Assembly (NCBI RefSeq): GCF_000372725.1
Contig: NW_005198900.1
Location: forward strand, 113,074 to 177,073
Source of the DNA: Emiliania huxleyi CCMP1516
Taxonomy: Eukaryota; Haptophyta; Isochrysidales; Noelaerhabdaceae
DNA length: 64,000 bases
Direction of reading: 5' to 3'
The notes under the pieces are model-generated. The model ran no database searches and had not been told where the DNA came from. It worked only from the letters and a program-made list of their open reading frames with translations. Below, piece by piece: positions 54,751 to 64,000 of this stretch; position 1 is the first letter of the stretch; each line of letters starts with the position of its first letter. A program made the translations under genes and the position numbers.

Positions 54751-55218
54751 CGGTCGTCCGAGATGGGCCTGAATTGGTAGGCATATGCTGCGTATGTGCG
54801 AGGCAGGGCCAACATTGAAGTATTAATGTGCTTGGTTTCGAAGGAAAATATGCCTAGATGCGCTGTATGTGAGCAGGTCCGGGGTGAGGGCCGGCCTCCC
54901 CTTCGTATCTGCTGTATTTTCATAACTGCGCCTGTCTATGCACTACAGGTTTTACGCACCCGCATAAGAGGCGATGCGTATTCATTTTGTGGGTTGGGCA
55001 TAAGGTTAAAAGGAATCCTATCCATAACGCGCGGGGCCGGGGCGCGGGGGGGACCGCGACCCCAGGACCGACCACCCGACCACGCACGTGGATTCTTTGA
55101 TCGCTCCGCTTCCCTTCCGCCTTCGGCGGTGCAGCGGCGGGTGTCCTTTTCTGCTTTCTCAGAGCTCTCGCCAGAGCTCATCCACGCTTTGCTTTTTATA
55201 CATATTGGCTGTCGATAA

Positions 55219-56379
55219 TTACGATAGGGGGCACTCCTTTCTCTTCTTTGTTTTCGCTCCTCCGGCACGCTCGCGCTTGGACTTCTTGGCGGCGCGGGCT
55301 GCCTCGTCGGCATCGGTCGCGGCCTCGCCCTCGCGCTTCTTCTTGCTCCTCTTCTCAGCCGCGTCCGCATCCCCCGGCTTCGCCGTGGGCGCCGCCTCGC
55401 CCGCCGCCGCCTTCTTGGCCGCCTTCTTGGCCGCCTTGCGTTCCAGCCGCTTCTCCTCCTTCCTCTTGGCCTTCCGCGCCTCCTTGCCCTCCCGCTCGAC
55501 GCCCCCCCCCGAGGGCACACCGCCGCCGCCGCCGCCACTGCCGCCGGCGCGAGCGGCCAGCGCGGCAGGGGTCGGCATCGCAGCCTTTGGGTCCGTCCAG
55601 CTCGCGTCAGTGTACCGCTTTTCAGGCACCCAGCTGCCGCCGCCTCCTCCTCCGGCGCTGCGGTACCCGCCACCGCCGAGTCCGACCCGGCCGGAGTATG
55701 CGGCGGCGGCCTGCTGCTCAGCAAACATGGCCTGGTCGTCGAGCGAGAAGCCCGCGCCGCCGCCGCCGCCGCCGCCGCCGCCCCCGGCCGCAGGAGCGAG
55801 GCCGAGCTCGCGCCTCTTCTGGGCAAAGTACTCTTGCAGAGAGAGGCTGCTGGTCTTCTGCTCAGAGGGCGCCTCGACGGCGCCGGGCGCTGCGGAGGAG
55901 ACGTCGCCGGCGGCGGCCCCGCCCTCCTTGCTCGGCGCGCGGCCAAAGATGGCGGCGAGGTCGCTGGCGGACGCCATAGAGGTGTCCTTGGCGCGCCGGA
56001 AGCGGCCGGCCAGCTGCCGCTTCGCGATTGAGCCCTTGATGGTGGTCTCGCTGCCTCCCAGCCCGCCCGCGGCGGAGGCGTCGTCCCCCTTCCCGTTGAG
56101 TCGCGCGAGCACGCCGTTGAAGAGGTCCTGTGACGCCTTGAACGCCTCGTCCCGCGTCGCCGCCGTCGCGCCGATGCCGCGGTTGTCCTGCTTGCGGATC
56201 TGCTTGACAGCGGTGGCCATGCCCTGCCCGTTCTTGCCGAGGCCCTGGCCCGCGTCCCATCCCATCCCCTTGAGCAGCTTCATGCCGATGTTGTCCTGCT
56301 CCTCCTTCCAGAACGAGTCGCCGTGCCGGCCCGCCGAGCCAAACTGCGCACGAAACTTCTTAGCCTCGCCAGACCCCAT
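55219..56379 (-). CDS. G-patch protein, PinX1/Pxr1-like
   Basis: A single exon of 386 residues. The N-terminal G-patch is GMKLLKGMGWDAGQGLGKNG followed by QGMATAVKQIRKQDNRGIGA, as in PinX1/Pxr1, which in yeast and human activates the Prp43 helicase in ribosome assembly and can restrain telomerase. The middle has SLSLQEYFAQKRRELGL. Gly-rich stretches and a long Lys/Arg/Ala C-terminus suit a nucleolar protein. The start ATG at 56379 puts the G-patch about 30 residues in. Other G-patch families are possible, but the motif spacing and basic tail favour PinX1. Confidence 0.8.
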   Translation of the reverse strand: MGSGEAKKFRAQFGSAGRHGDSFWKEEQDNIGMKLLKGMGWDAGQGLGKNGQGMATAVKQIRKQDNRGIGATAATRDEAFKASQDLFNGVLARLNGKGDDASAAGGLGGSETTIKGSIAKRQLAGRFRRAKDTSMASASDLAAIFGRAPSKEGGAAAGDVSSAAPGAVEAPSEQKTSSLSLQEYFAQKRRELGLAPAAGGGGGGGGGGAGFSLDDQAMFAEQQAAAAYSGRVGLGGGGYRSAGGGGGGSWVPEKRYTDASWTDPKAAMPTPAALAARAGGSGGGGGGVPSGGGVEREGKEARKAKRKEEKRLERKAAKKAAKKAAAGEAAPTAKPGDADAAEKRSKKKREGEAATDADEAARAAKKSKRERAGGAKTKKRKECPLS

Positions 56380-56486
56380 CTCAGCGGGCGGTGCGTGCTA
56401 TGGCGCGGCCTCACGAAGGCGAACGGCGTCGCGGAGGAGGATCGAGCACGAGCCGGATGCTGCCGGGCCGAGCTTTGTCCGCGTGG

Positions 56487-56812
56487 TTCCGGGTTCCAAC
56501 TTTTTGCGGGGTGTGGTATGGTGCGAACGGCTGGGGGGGTATGGTCCTGACCGCCCAAGACTAGCCCTCGACAGGGGTGGGGGGGTATGGTCCCTCGGCC
56601 CCTCCCTCTACTGCCGCCGCCGAGCCCGCAGCGCCATGAGGTAGGAGCACGCGCCCGTGTCGCGGAGCTGCTGCAGCTGCTCCACGCTCCACTCGCCGAC
56701 ACCCTTCTGGTTGCGGAGCGCCTCAATGTCGCGCGAATCAACATAGCCGTCGCTCAGAATGCTCGGCAAGATCTCGAACGCCAGCCGTCCAAGTTGGTTG
56801 ACCTTTGTGTTG
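56487..56812. repeat. 325-bp duplicated segment (partner 62976-63300)
   Basis: From gggttccaactttttgcggg to ggttgacctttgtgttgcg the two copies are almost identical. Each contains a minus-strand coding-like segment (NQLGRLAFEILPSILSDGYV, RNQKGVGEWSVEQLQQL). They lie upstream of the PinX1 gene and upstream of the glycosyltransferase gene respectively. Very low divergence suggests a recent copy, or gene conversion. Confidence 0.9.
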
Positions 56813-57114
56813 CGATGTACTACAAGTCCCCCGAGATTGCGCCGCTGGCGCAGCCGGCCAACCTGCTCGAGGCGACCACCGGCGAGGCGACCACCGGAGC
56901 GGGGGCACCCACCGGAGGGGCACCCGCCGGCACGGCGATGCCAATGGAGGACCTCGCCGGTGCGGTGGCCCGCGGGGCGGCCGGCGCGGCGGCCATCGGA
57001 GCCGCCCGCGCGGGGACGGCCAGCGCGGCGCCTGCTGGTGCAGGTGCGGCGACCGGCGCGGGTGCCGCGCCCGCCGCTCGCCAGGCGATTGCCAATTTTG
57101 CCGCCGCGCTCTAG
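56813..57114 (+). CDS. Ala/Gly/Thr-rich open frame, doubtful
   Basis: Open from the end of the duplicated segment to a stop at 57114, reading MYYKSPEIAPLAQPANLLEA, then Ala/Gly repeats and RQAIANFAAAL. No family is recognised. It could be the last exon of a gene that runs through the repeat. Confidence 0.2.
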
Positions 57115-58076
57115 ACGAGCACCGGCCGGTCCTGCGTGGAAGACGGCGGCCATCCGCGCGTATCTAGTGTGCGTGTCGGTGTCTCGTCCTGGAGCCTAGC
57201 AGTAAGGCGGCCGGCGGTGACAGGCCGCGGCGCATCGCTGGATTCACAGTGGATTCCGGAGTGTCTTCTTCTGGCGAACCCGGGGGCTCGTGTGAGAAGA
57301 ATTTGCGGCCAGTGTTTTTCCGTCAGACGAGGTGTGTTCGAGCGGCGTCTCAGAACGAGGCCGAGGAGAGAGATGAGTCAGAGGATGAAACAGCAGGAGA
57401 GAGAACGACAGGACGAGAGTGGGACGACCGCGAGGTGGCATGAAGGTCGCTCTGCGAGAATTGGTGAGAAACTGCGAAGAGAGATAGGAAGTGGTAGACG
57501 CCCAAGGGTGGGCGACGGCTAGCACCGCACTTCTCTCCTTAAAATCCCCGTGTGGTTGCGGTGTGCCGTCCTCCCTGCTCCCATCCCTCCCTTGGGTTGT
57601 GTGTTTTCTTTCTTTTACTATACCGACTAAAGTGATGGTTGGTGGTACTCTCCTGGAACCACAAGTCCTTCCTGTGACATGGCAGGCCACTCTCAAGCCC
57701 TACAAGCACCAGATCACCCATTTGACCCCCCCCCCCATTTGGGGAGGGTGGTTGACATCGTGATTTCGGCGGAAAATTTCTTTTTCTGCCGTGAAAATTC
57801 CGGCGTGAAGAGAGGTGAAAACCCGACATTCGTGGATAAAGCAGACACCAGACCTCGTTTTCCCATAGGGTTTCTGATGCGGTTCCCCATGGCGGTTTCC
57901 CATAGCCGAAAACCCACGGGTCGGTCGGTTTCTGCGGCGCGCTCTGTTTTTTTCTGGGATCTGTTTTCTGGGACACCCGCCTCGATTTCCCGTGGGATCT
58001 GCCTGTGGGTCTGGTTTCTGCGGTGTGAATACATCTCCCGCTTCGTCCTAATGAGCTCATTCCGGCCAATGAACAG
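57115..58076. other. Intergenic, no gene recognised
   Basis: Lower-GC sequence with several short ORFs in both strands and no family motif. An acceptor-like aatgaacag lies at 58068-58076, just before the transposon-like ORF. Confidence 0.45.
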
Positions 58077-58148
58077 GTGACCACCATCCGAATTTTTTTC
58101 AAGTGGGAACAGCAAAAAGCGGCATGCATTCTTTGTTCTGGCATCCCC

Positions 58149-59057
58149 ATGCGTGATGATATGAAGATGGAGTCCTGGGCGATGCGCGTCACCGTCCAGC
58201 GCCGCCTTGGGCTCCCCCTTGATGTCGCCTGCCAGGCGGTGGAGGCAGGCAAGAGGGCACCCAGCGGCCAGCTACACGACGTCTTTGGCGACGCCGCGAT
58301 GGTTAACCCTCGGTCAAAGCATGCTACAAGACACAAATTTCTACTCAAACGTTTGATCAAATGCCTCCGCTCGGCGTGGGGCATGATCATCGAGATGGAG
58401 CCGACTGCACACCTCAGTTACAGTAATCCAAAACAACCTGACGTGGCGGCGGCAAACATCGGCAGGGGGCACAGGCGCCTTGTTGCCGATCTGAAGCTTA
58501 CGAGTTCGCTTGCGAGCCAGGGCAAGGACACGGCCGGCGACGGAGAGCTCGGCTGGAAGGGGGCCTATGTGCGTTTTGGCAACACGGAGACCGGGCTGCT
58601 CAAGTTGGTCAAAGGGCGCGGCAAGTGGTCTCCGTCGGGAGCGACGGCAGCGGCGGTGGCGGGGGAGGAGGAGGAGGCCGAGGAGGAGGGGGAGGAGGGG
58701 GAGGAGGAGGATGCCCCCAAGGGAAAGCTCAAGGAGCTGCCTGGCGATTACCCCTTTGCGCGGCAGCAGGATTGCGATCTACGTTTGTTTGATTTTGAGG
58801 CTTTCGGAGGCTTTGGAAAGGAGGTTCGCAGCACCCTGAGGGAGGCGGCGAACCAGCTGAGCAACAAACTTTCGCACGCTCAGCACCTGGACGAGGTCAC
58901 ATGGACCACCAAGAACTGGCACGGGCTGCAGATGCAGCGCTTGTCTGTCGTCCTCCACACCGCCGTGGCGTGGCAGACGGTGAACGAGCTAGCGTGCGGG
59001 GAGAGCGGCATTGTGCATGGTGCGGAGTGCATTGCCGTTCTTAACGGAGTCGCTTAG
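58149..59057 (+). mobile_element. Transposon-like ORF with PD...DxK pattern
   Basis: One open frame; the first ATG is at 58149 though the frame is open from 58077. It reads LDVACQAVEAGKRAPSGQLH, HKFLLKRLIKCLRSAWGMII, then NPKQPDVAAANIGRGHRRLV and ADLKLTSSLAS, with an acidic linker and a helical C-terminus ending in AVLNGVA. QPD followed by ADLK fits a PD-(D/E)xK nuclease-like signature, as found in some transposons and phages; this is only a pattern match. Downstream sequence (59068-59160) recurs at 41.74 kb, which supports a mobile element. Confidence 0.5.
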
Positions 59058-60923
59058 GCGGCTCCGGTGGTGAGCCTGTGTGTGTGCCAGTCCGCGCCAG
59101 TCCGCGCCCTTGTCGTGCCAGTGTGCTGTGAGAGAGGCTTGTATCTTAAGAATTCTTTGTTCTGGTTTCTGGTTTCTGCTCCGACTGGTGATGAGTGTTA
59201 CAAGCTGAGGTTGTCAACGCCGGGTGAGGGTAAATCTCGGCACGGATCGGCACGTGTGGTAGCGTGCGATGAGGCCTTGCCAGCTCCTGGTGGTGCCCTC
59301 ATACAAGATCGCCGCGCGCATTGGCCGCTCCGCCGACGTTGTGATGAGCTTATTTCTGTCTCCAACAGAGTAGATCCAAACACACTATTGATAGATGATA
59401 GGTACTTAAAACACTCGCACAACGCCCGCCTTTCACAGCTCAGCCTTTCAGGGCTTGGGCATGACAAGCAACGGCCCCGCCGGTCGGCGTCCGATGCACA
59501 AGGCAGCCATGTTGGCTGCCACGGCGTTTCCGCTCGGGATCGCGGCAGCCTGGCGGACCCCGTGAGCCACAAAAGTGCTTGGCAGCGCGGCGCGTCGCCA
59601 ACCTCGCTTTCGGAGCAAAAACCAGAAACCAGAAACCTCTAATGCCGGTGGGCTCATCGCGATATTTCGATAAAAACCCTGCTATATCGAAAAACCAGAA
59701 ACCAGAAACCAGACCTACGCGTTCCCCCCAAGGGTTCCTCCCACCCAGAACATGCTGCTGTCTTAGTACTCCCGTTCGACCCATTCGGAATCCGATGAGT
59801 TAATGAGGGGTCATTCCGCCGGAATGACCCCTCCGGGGAGATCGTTCACACCTCGAAAAACCAGAACCCAGAGCGTCTGGACCGATATTCCCATGGCCCG
59901 GATGTTTTCTGTGGGATGTGGCGAAAAAGCAGAATACAGAGCTCCTCCTCCTAGAAGTCAGACGTTTTCTTGATAGCTGATATGCCAGGGAAGAGCCTGG
60001 TATCTCAGTATGTTATATCCTATGATATAACATAGTGGTGTCTGGTTTATCCATACCTCAAACCCGACGGGAGGGCCCAGACCTACCCTACCTACCCCGG
60101 GATGGAGGCCGCCCAAGCAAAAATAATACACACCTGGTCAGACCAGAGATTTTACTTTATACGCCCCCCTCCCTCCGAATGCGCACCCGGCACCCCCCAG
60201 GGTCGGGGCTCTTTGGCACGCGTAGCCCGATGCCGATTTGCCGATCATCCGGCCGGCGCGGCCCGGGAGGCTGGTGCGCTTCAACTTAGGCTGTACAAGC
60301 TTTTCCTCTCGCACCCCGTCTCGTTTCCTACAGCACCCTCTTTTCCTCTCTATTTTCCCGGGAAAACTCCGTGGAAATCCGTCAAATTTTGGGCTCTGAG
60401 CCGAGTCTGAGGCTGAGGCTGGTTGGGCCCCAAATCAGCCAAATTTATAGGCCAAATTGGCAAAATATTGGGAATTTTGCGGAGAACCCGGGTATACCTG
60501 GAAATCGTACCCTCTGCGACCGCCTGGGTATTTTGATTTGTGTTGATTTCCTCAATTTTGCCTCAGATTTTGCCCCACGCAGACCAGCTCTCAGACTCAG
60601 GGAAACTCGCGAGTTTCCAGAATGGAGCACCAAACACCCTCTGTTTTCCGTGGAAATTTTCGGAAACGCAAAGTGCTGGGAACCCTCTGGTTTCCTTTGT
60701 TTGTTTCGTCATACTCCATACACCGCCGGGGCCGGGACCCCCGCTACCCCCTTCGTCCCCACACGGCCACGGGCCACGCCCAAAACCCACCCGTCGGAGA
60801 GTCGGGTTTGCGCGTTTGGGGTTGAATGAAGGGGGCGGCGACCGGCGTTCGGTTGTGCTCCCCCCCATGCGGCCCCAAAACGGCCCCTGTGTACATCATA
60901 TTTTTACGCCGCGCACACGACGC
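59058..60923. other. Intergenic with palindromes and short tandem words
   Basis: Holds the repeat end shared with 41.74 kb (59068-59160), tandem accagaaacc words (59617-59715), a perfect palindrome gaggggtcattccg with its complement (59806-59833), and a second hairpin tatgttatatcctatgatat (60009-60034). No gene is recognised. The 3' end of the glycosyltransferase gene lies at its right edge. Confidence 0.6.
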
Positions 60924-62946
60924 CTACAGCTCGTCCCTCGCGCCTCCTCTCTCCGCCGTCCGGGTCCGCCCTCCGGCTGCTCCCCTCCTGCGGGCGAGCA
61001 ACTCCCTCGCCCGCGCCACCGCCTCTTGCGCAAGCGCCGCCGGCGAGAAACGCTCCTCCATCAGCCGCCGCGCCGCCGCGCCTCGCCGCCGCGCCTCCTC
61101 CCGGTTCGTGTAGACCTCGCGGAGCAGCGCGCGCAAGTGTGCCGCGTCGGGCTCCGCCCAGCGGTGCCTTGGCAAGTTGAGCTCGGGCGGCACGGCGACG
61201 AGGGCGCAAGCGAGCGGGTAGCCCGTCTCGCCTACCTCATCCATACTTGGAGAGTACGCAATCCATCAGTTGGGAGCGAGCGAGCAGAAAGAGCCCGTCT
61301 CGCCGGACATAAACGCGGTTGGCCCGGACCAGTTGGTAGCGATCACCGGCAGCCCCATCGCCATCGCCTCTGCGTGCGGCCGACCCCACCCCTCGCCGCG
61401 GCTGGGGAGCACCTGTTCACAGCGCTCTTTTGCCCACCGCTCTCTTCCTGCGTGTCCACCCCCCGCCGCGTGGAGCACGAAAGCGTCGGCGGCCGCGTAG
61501 AGCGAGGGCAGCCTCCGCAGAGGCATCTCTGTGTCGAGGAGCCGCACCGCCGGCCGGTCTCGCCGCGGCGGCAGCCCGCGCTCGGCGGCGAAATCCTACC
61601 AGCGAACAACTGATCGCGAGCCCATTCATTAATAATTAGCAGGCGGTGCCTCCGGCGAAGGCCTTTTCGTTAGGTAGCGAAGTGAGAGCGAATGCTGGTT
61701 TTAACAATGACGGTGCACTCGGCGGCGGGGGCCTCAACGAGCGTCTCGAAGTCGCCGCTCGAGTAGAAGGGCCTTGTCTTGATGACGAGCTCCACCTGTG
61801 GATGGAGTTGGTGCTGACCACACGAGTCAGTGTAGGGCGGCGCCGTCTCGCCAGTGAGCTCCACCGGCTCATCGGCACCTACGAAAACAACCGCTGTCAG
61901 CACCAGAAAAAGAGAGCTGTCAAGCGCGCGAGTGGCTCGGGGGCGCCAAACTCTGAAAAATAAGCGGCGAGCAGCGCGTCCCACCCCTTGCGAGCCTACT
62001 CTCAGCTCAGCCTCCGCCTCGGCTTGATCAGAGGCGGCGAGCGGCGCGTCCCAACCCGCCCCTTCCCTTGCGCGCCTCCCACTTGAACACGGAGAGGAAG
62101 CGAAAGGGCGGCGGCGGCGTCGGGCCGACGAGCGGAGGCGTCGGGTCCGCAGGCGGAGGCGAAAGCTCCGGAGACACGCCCGACGGCGGTGGCGGCGGCG
62201 GCGGCGGCGTCGGTGTCAACGGCGGTGTCGACGGCGGAGGCAGCGGCGGCAAGCGCATTGGCTTGAGCCGGCCCGGTCGGAAGAAGGCGGTGTCGACCGG
62301 CTCGCCGATCACAAACAGGCGCTCGCGCGGCACACCCGCCGCCGCAAACGCCTCGGCGTGGAAGTGTGTCGGCACCCAGACCTCGTCCATCCGGCTGCAC
62401 CTGTTCGGAGCTGTATGCTGTGCAGAGACGCACCTCCTAGCCGGCACTCGAACTCCATCTATCTGCACCGCTCGACCCACTCCCTCGGGACAGAGTCGGT
62501 CTCAAACATTGTCCGACCGACCGACACGGCGGCGGTCGGGGGCGGGCAGGGCTCGAGCTCGTCCCAGCCCTCGAACTTGGACGGCACCTGCTCACACCCG
62601 CAAACGAGTGAGCCACTCGCCACAGACCGCCCGCTCCTTCTCGCGAGCAGCAGCACACCCACGCATCGGGAGTGGAGTGGCAAACGACCACGCCCGACGC
62701 CGCGTCCTGCGAGGCACCCGCGCCAAAGAGGTGGCGGAGCGGCGGGATCAGAGCCTTTGGCAGGCCCTCCACGAAGCTCTCATCCTGCGGCTCGCCAAAC
62801 TGGCGGACACCCGCCATCAGGCCGCCATCGAGCCGGGTGAGGTTGTGCAGGCCGAGCGCAAAGCCGAGGCTCTCGGAGGAGTAGCCACCGCCGCTCAGCA
62901 GCGGCGCCATCCAGAGGAGCGCGTCGTGATGGTGGTTGGGTGGCAT
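60924..62946 (-). CDS. Glycosyltransferase, GT4/GT1-like, with C-terminal RDEL
   Basis: Exons 62659-62946, 62469-62587, 62076-62400 and 61995 downward are placed; later exons lie within about 61650-61995, 61420-61560, 61270-61430 and 60924-61215. Start MPPNHHHDALLWMAPLLSGG, then FEGWDELEP, RMDEVWVPTHFHAEAF, VPRERLFVIGEPVDTAFF, FKWEARKGWDALLAAYFSEF, LPSLYAAADAFVL, GEGWGRPHAEAMAMGLPVIA (sugar-nucleotide-binding E-x7-E region) and PPELNLPRHRWAEPD. The order is that of GT4 retaining glycosyltransferases. The protein ends ARDEL, which resembles an ER-retention signal, but no signal peptide is visible in the first exon found. A Pro-rich insert separates the two Rossmann halves. Introns with duplicated exon starts are at 62588-62658, 62401-62468 and 61996-62075. 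Confidence 0.8.
61996..62075 (-). mobile_element. Introner-like intron in glycosyltransferase gene, GC donor, 80 bp
   Basis: On the gene strand it starts gcgcgcaagggaaggggcgg, then gttgggacgcgccgctcgcc; the next exon starts gctcgcaaggggtgggacgc, then gctgctcgcc. Removing it gives FKWEARKGWDALLAAY in frame. Confidence 0.75.
62401..62468 (-). mobile_element. Introner in glycosyltransferase gene, GT donor, 68 bp
   Basis: On the gene strand it starts gtgcagatagatggagttcg, a loose copy of the next exon's gtgcagccggatggacgagg. It ends agctccgaacag. Removing it gives VERCSRMDEVWVP in frame. Confidence 0.7.
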
Positions 62947-62975
62947 ATATGCATGTGTGTGTGTGGATGTTGACA

Positions 62976-63300
62976 CCGGGTTCCAACTTTTTGCGGGGTG
63001 TGGTATGGTGGCCACGGCTGGGGGGGTATGGTCCTGACCGCCCAAGACTAGCCCTCGACAGGGGTGGGGGGGTATGGTCCCTCGGCCCCTCCCTCTACTG
63101 CCGCCGCCGAGCCCGCAGCGCCATGAGGTAGGAGCACGCGCCCGTGTCGCGGAGCTGCTGCAGCTGCTCCACGCTCCACTCGCCGACACCCTTCTGGTTG
63201 CGGAGCGCCTCAATGTCGCGCGAATCAACATAGCCGTCGCTCAGAATGCTCGGCAAGATCTCGAACGCCAGCCGTCCAAGTTGGTTGACCTTTGTGTTGC
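62976..63300. repeat. Second copy of the 325-bp duplicated segment
   Basis: Nearly identical to 56487-56812; see that entry. It lies just upstream of the glycosyltransferase start and may contain its promoter. Confidence 0.9.
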
Positions 63301-64000
63301 GCTCGCCTCCTTATTAGGCAGTGCCCACAGGACCCCCAAAAAGAAAAGAAAAAAGAAATGGGCCACCCCCGATCGCAGCACTTCGTGTTGGAGAGTCGAG
63401 ATACTGAGAGTGTGACTAGGAGGAAGGGACGCTGGGGATACCGCCTGTGCTCCGCGGCTTGTGACGACGCGTGCCGTGTACCAGCAGAGTTTGGGCGCGC
63501 GCGGCGCGACGGCGCCCGCGAGGGAAGGCGCGGGTGCAGCGGCCGCCGGCGGCCGTACCGCCCGCCAGCCGGCGCAGCAGCGGCCAGCGCAGCGGCCGCC
63601 GGCGCAGCAGCCAGAGCAGCCGGTGCGCGCCTTGCGAGGCGAGTACTGCCGTCCGGCAGCCTTGAGGCGGCCGGGCGGCAGTACTCGTTCGAACTTTGCG
63701 AGCCGTGCGCGCGCCGAGGCGCCCGCGGCGCGCGCCCGCCCGGCTGCCAGTAGGAGGCGGCGCAATATGGCCTATAGTACAGCCCTTGAGGAGGAGGAAG
63801 AGGCCGCCTGGCAGTGCTGTATGCCGCCGAGGGGCAGTTTTGGGGTGCTGTCCCCATCCCAGGGGGCGCAGAAGGCGTCCGCAACCGGGAAAACCCGCCC
63901 CCCCAGCCGAGGCCGGTCGAAGCCCACTTGAGTGCAGCCATGAGGAGTCCTCTTGGTGCTCCTGGCGGCCGTTCAAACCTCGGGCGCGCGCCGATGTGGG
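63301..64000. other. GC-rich sequence with hairpin; no gene recognised
   Basis: Ala/Pro/Gln-coding frames are open on both strands, typical of GC-rich low complexity. A hairpin (cgagtactgccgtccggc, loop, gccgggcggcagtactcg) lies at 63639-63691. An exon of a gene running beyond the window cannot be excluded. Confidence 0.4.

Noticed and set aside
63461-63931. Ala/Pro/Gln-rich ORF at the right edge
   Set aside because: Open on both strands through GC-rich low-complexity sequence; no motif or splice support.

Overview
The window is nuclear DNA of a eukaryotic alga. It is GC-rich, with intron-split genes on both strands, long CA/GT, GA and CTC microsatellites, minisatellites, degenerate TTAGGG-type repeats and many transposon fragments. 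One gene encodes a bacterial-type isoleucyl-tRNA synthetase with a signal-peptide-like N-terminus followed by an AFV motif, as expected for import into a secondary red-type plastid. That gene, the GC richness and the many GC-AG introns suggest a haptophyte. A pelagophyte or another secondary-plastid alga is possible. The assignment is an inference; no marker gene was compared.

Layout. 1-0.6 kb holds a decayed transposon end. 1.6-7.8 kb (-) is a large membrane protein with IQ, collagen-like, proline-rich and MACPF-like parts. 9.8-13.7 kb (+) is a cytosine-5 DNA methyltransferase with CXXC-like, CW and CXXC zinc fingers. 14.0-17.0 kb (-) is a cyclic-nucleotide phosphodiesterase, possibly extending to 19 kb. 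19.5-21.4 kb (-) is a retrotransposon-like ORF. 21.5-28.3 kb (+) is the organellar isoleucyl-tRNA synthetase in about 25 exons. 28.9-29.5 kb (-) is a PRKRIP1-like splicing protein. 30.0-30.9 kb (-) is an ankyrin-repeat protein. 31.1-32.6 kb (+) is a heat-shock transcription factor. 33.3-34.4 kb (-) is a PH-domain protein. 34.4-38.3 kb holds a TIR element inside a large inverted duplication that ends in a small gene at 38.1-39.0 kb (+). 41.9-43.3 kb (+) is TFIID subunit TAF7. 43.4-46.6 kb is two sets of transposon inverted repeats. 46.8-49.3 kb (+) is a DEAD-box helicase. 50.8-51.15 kb is a complete hAT-like MITE. 51.5-53.3 kb (-) is a GH28 polygalacturonase-like protein. 54.3-54.8 kb is a decayed Copia RNase H. 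55.2-56.4 kb (-) is a PinX1-like G-patch protein. 58.1-59.1 kb (+) is a transposon-like ORF. 60.9-62.9 kb (-) is a GT4-type glycosyltransferase.

The genes do not form one pathway; they are mostly unrelated housekeeping and regulatory functions. The unifying feature is how they are split. Many introns, often 65-80 bp, begin with a direct duplication (about 9-30 bp, some imperfect) of the first bases of the next exon, and several share a core resembling TGTGAACGGCGTC...TTCACA...GTGAACAG. These behave as introner elements: each insertion duplicates its target, the left copy supplies the donor (GT, GC or GA) and the element supplies the AG acceptor. I could trace them through the phosphodiesterase, isoleucyl-tRNA synthetase, HSF, TAF7, helicase and glycosyltransferase genes. 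Removing them restores conserved protein motifs in frame. A second, longer intron-borne family is linked to CA repeats. This recent intron invasion, with frequent non-GT donors, is the most notable system in the window.

Limits: splice sites were read by eye from protein-family logic. The 5' ends of the membrane protein, methyltransferase, phosphodiesterase and helicase are not resolved. No RNA gene was found.
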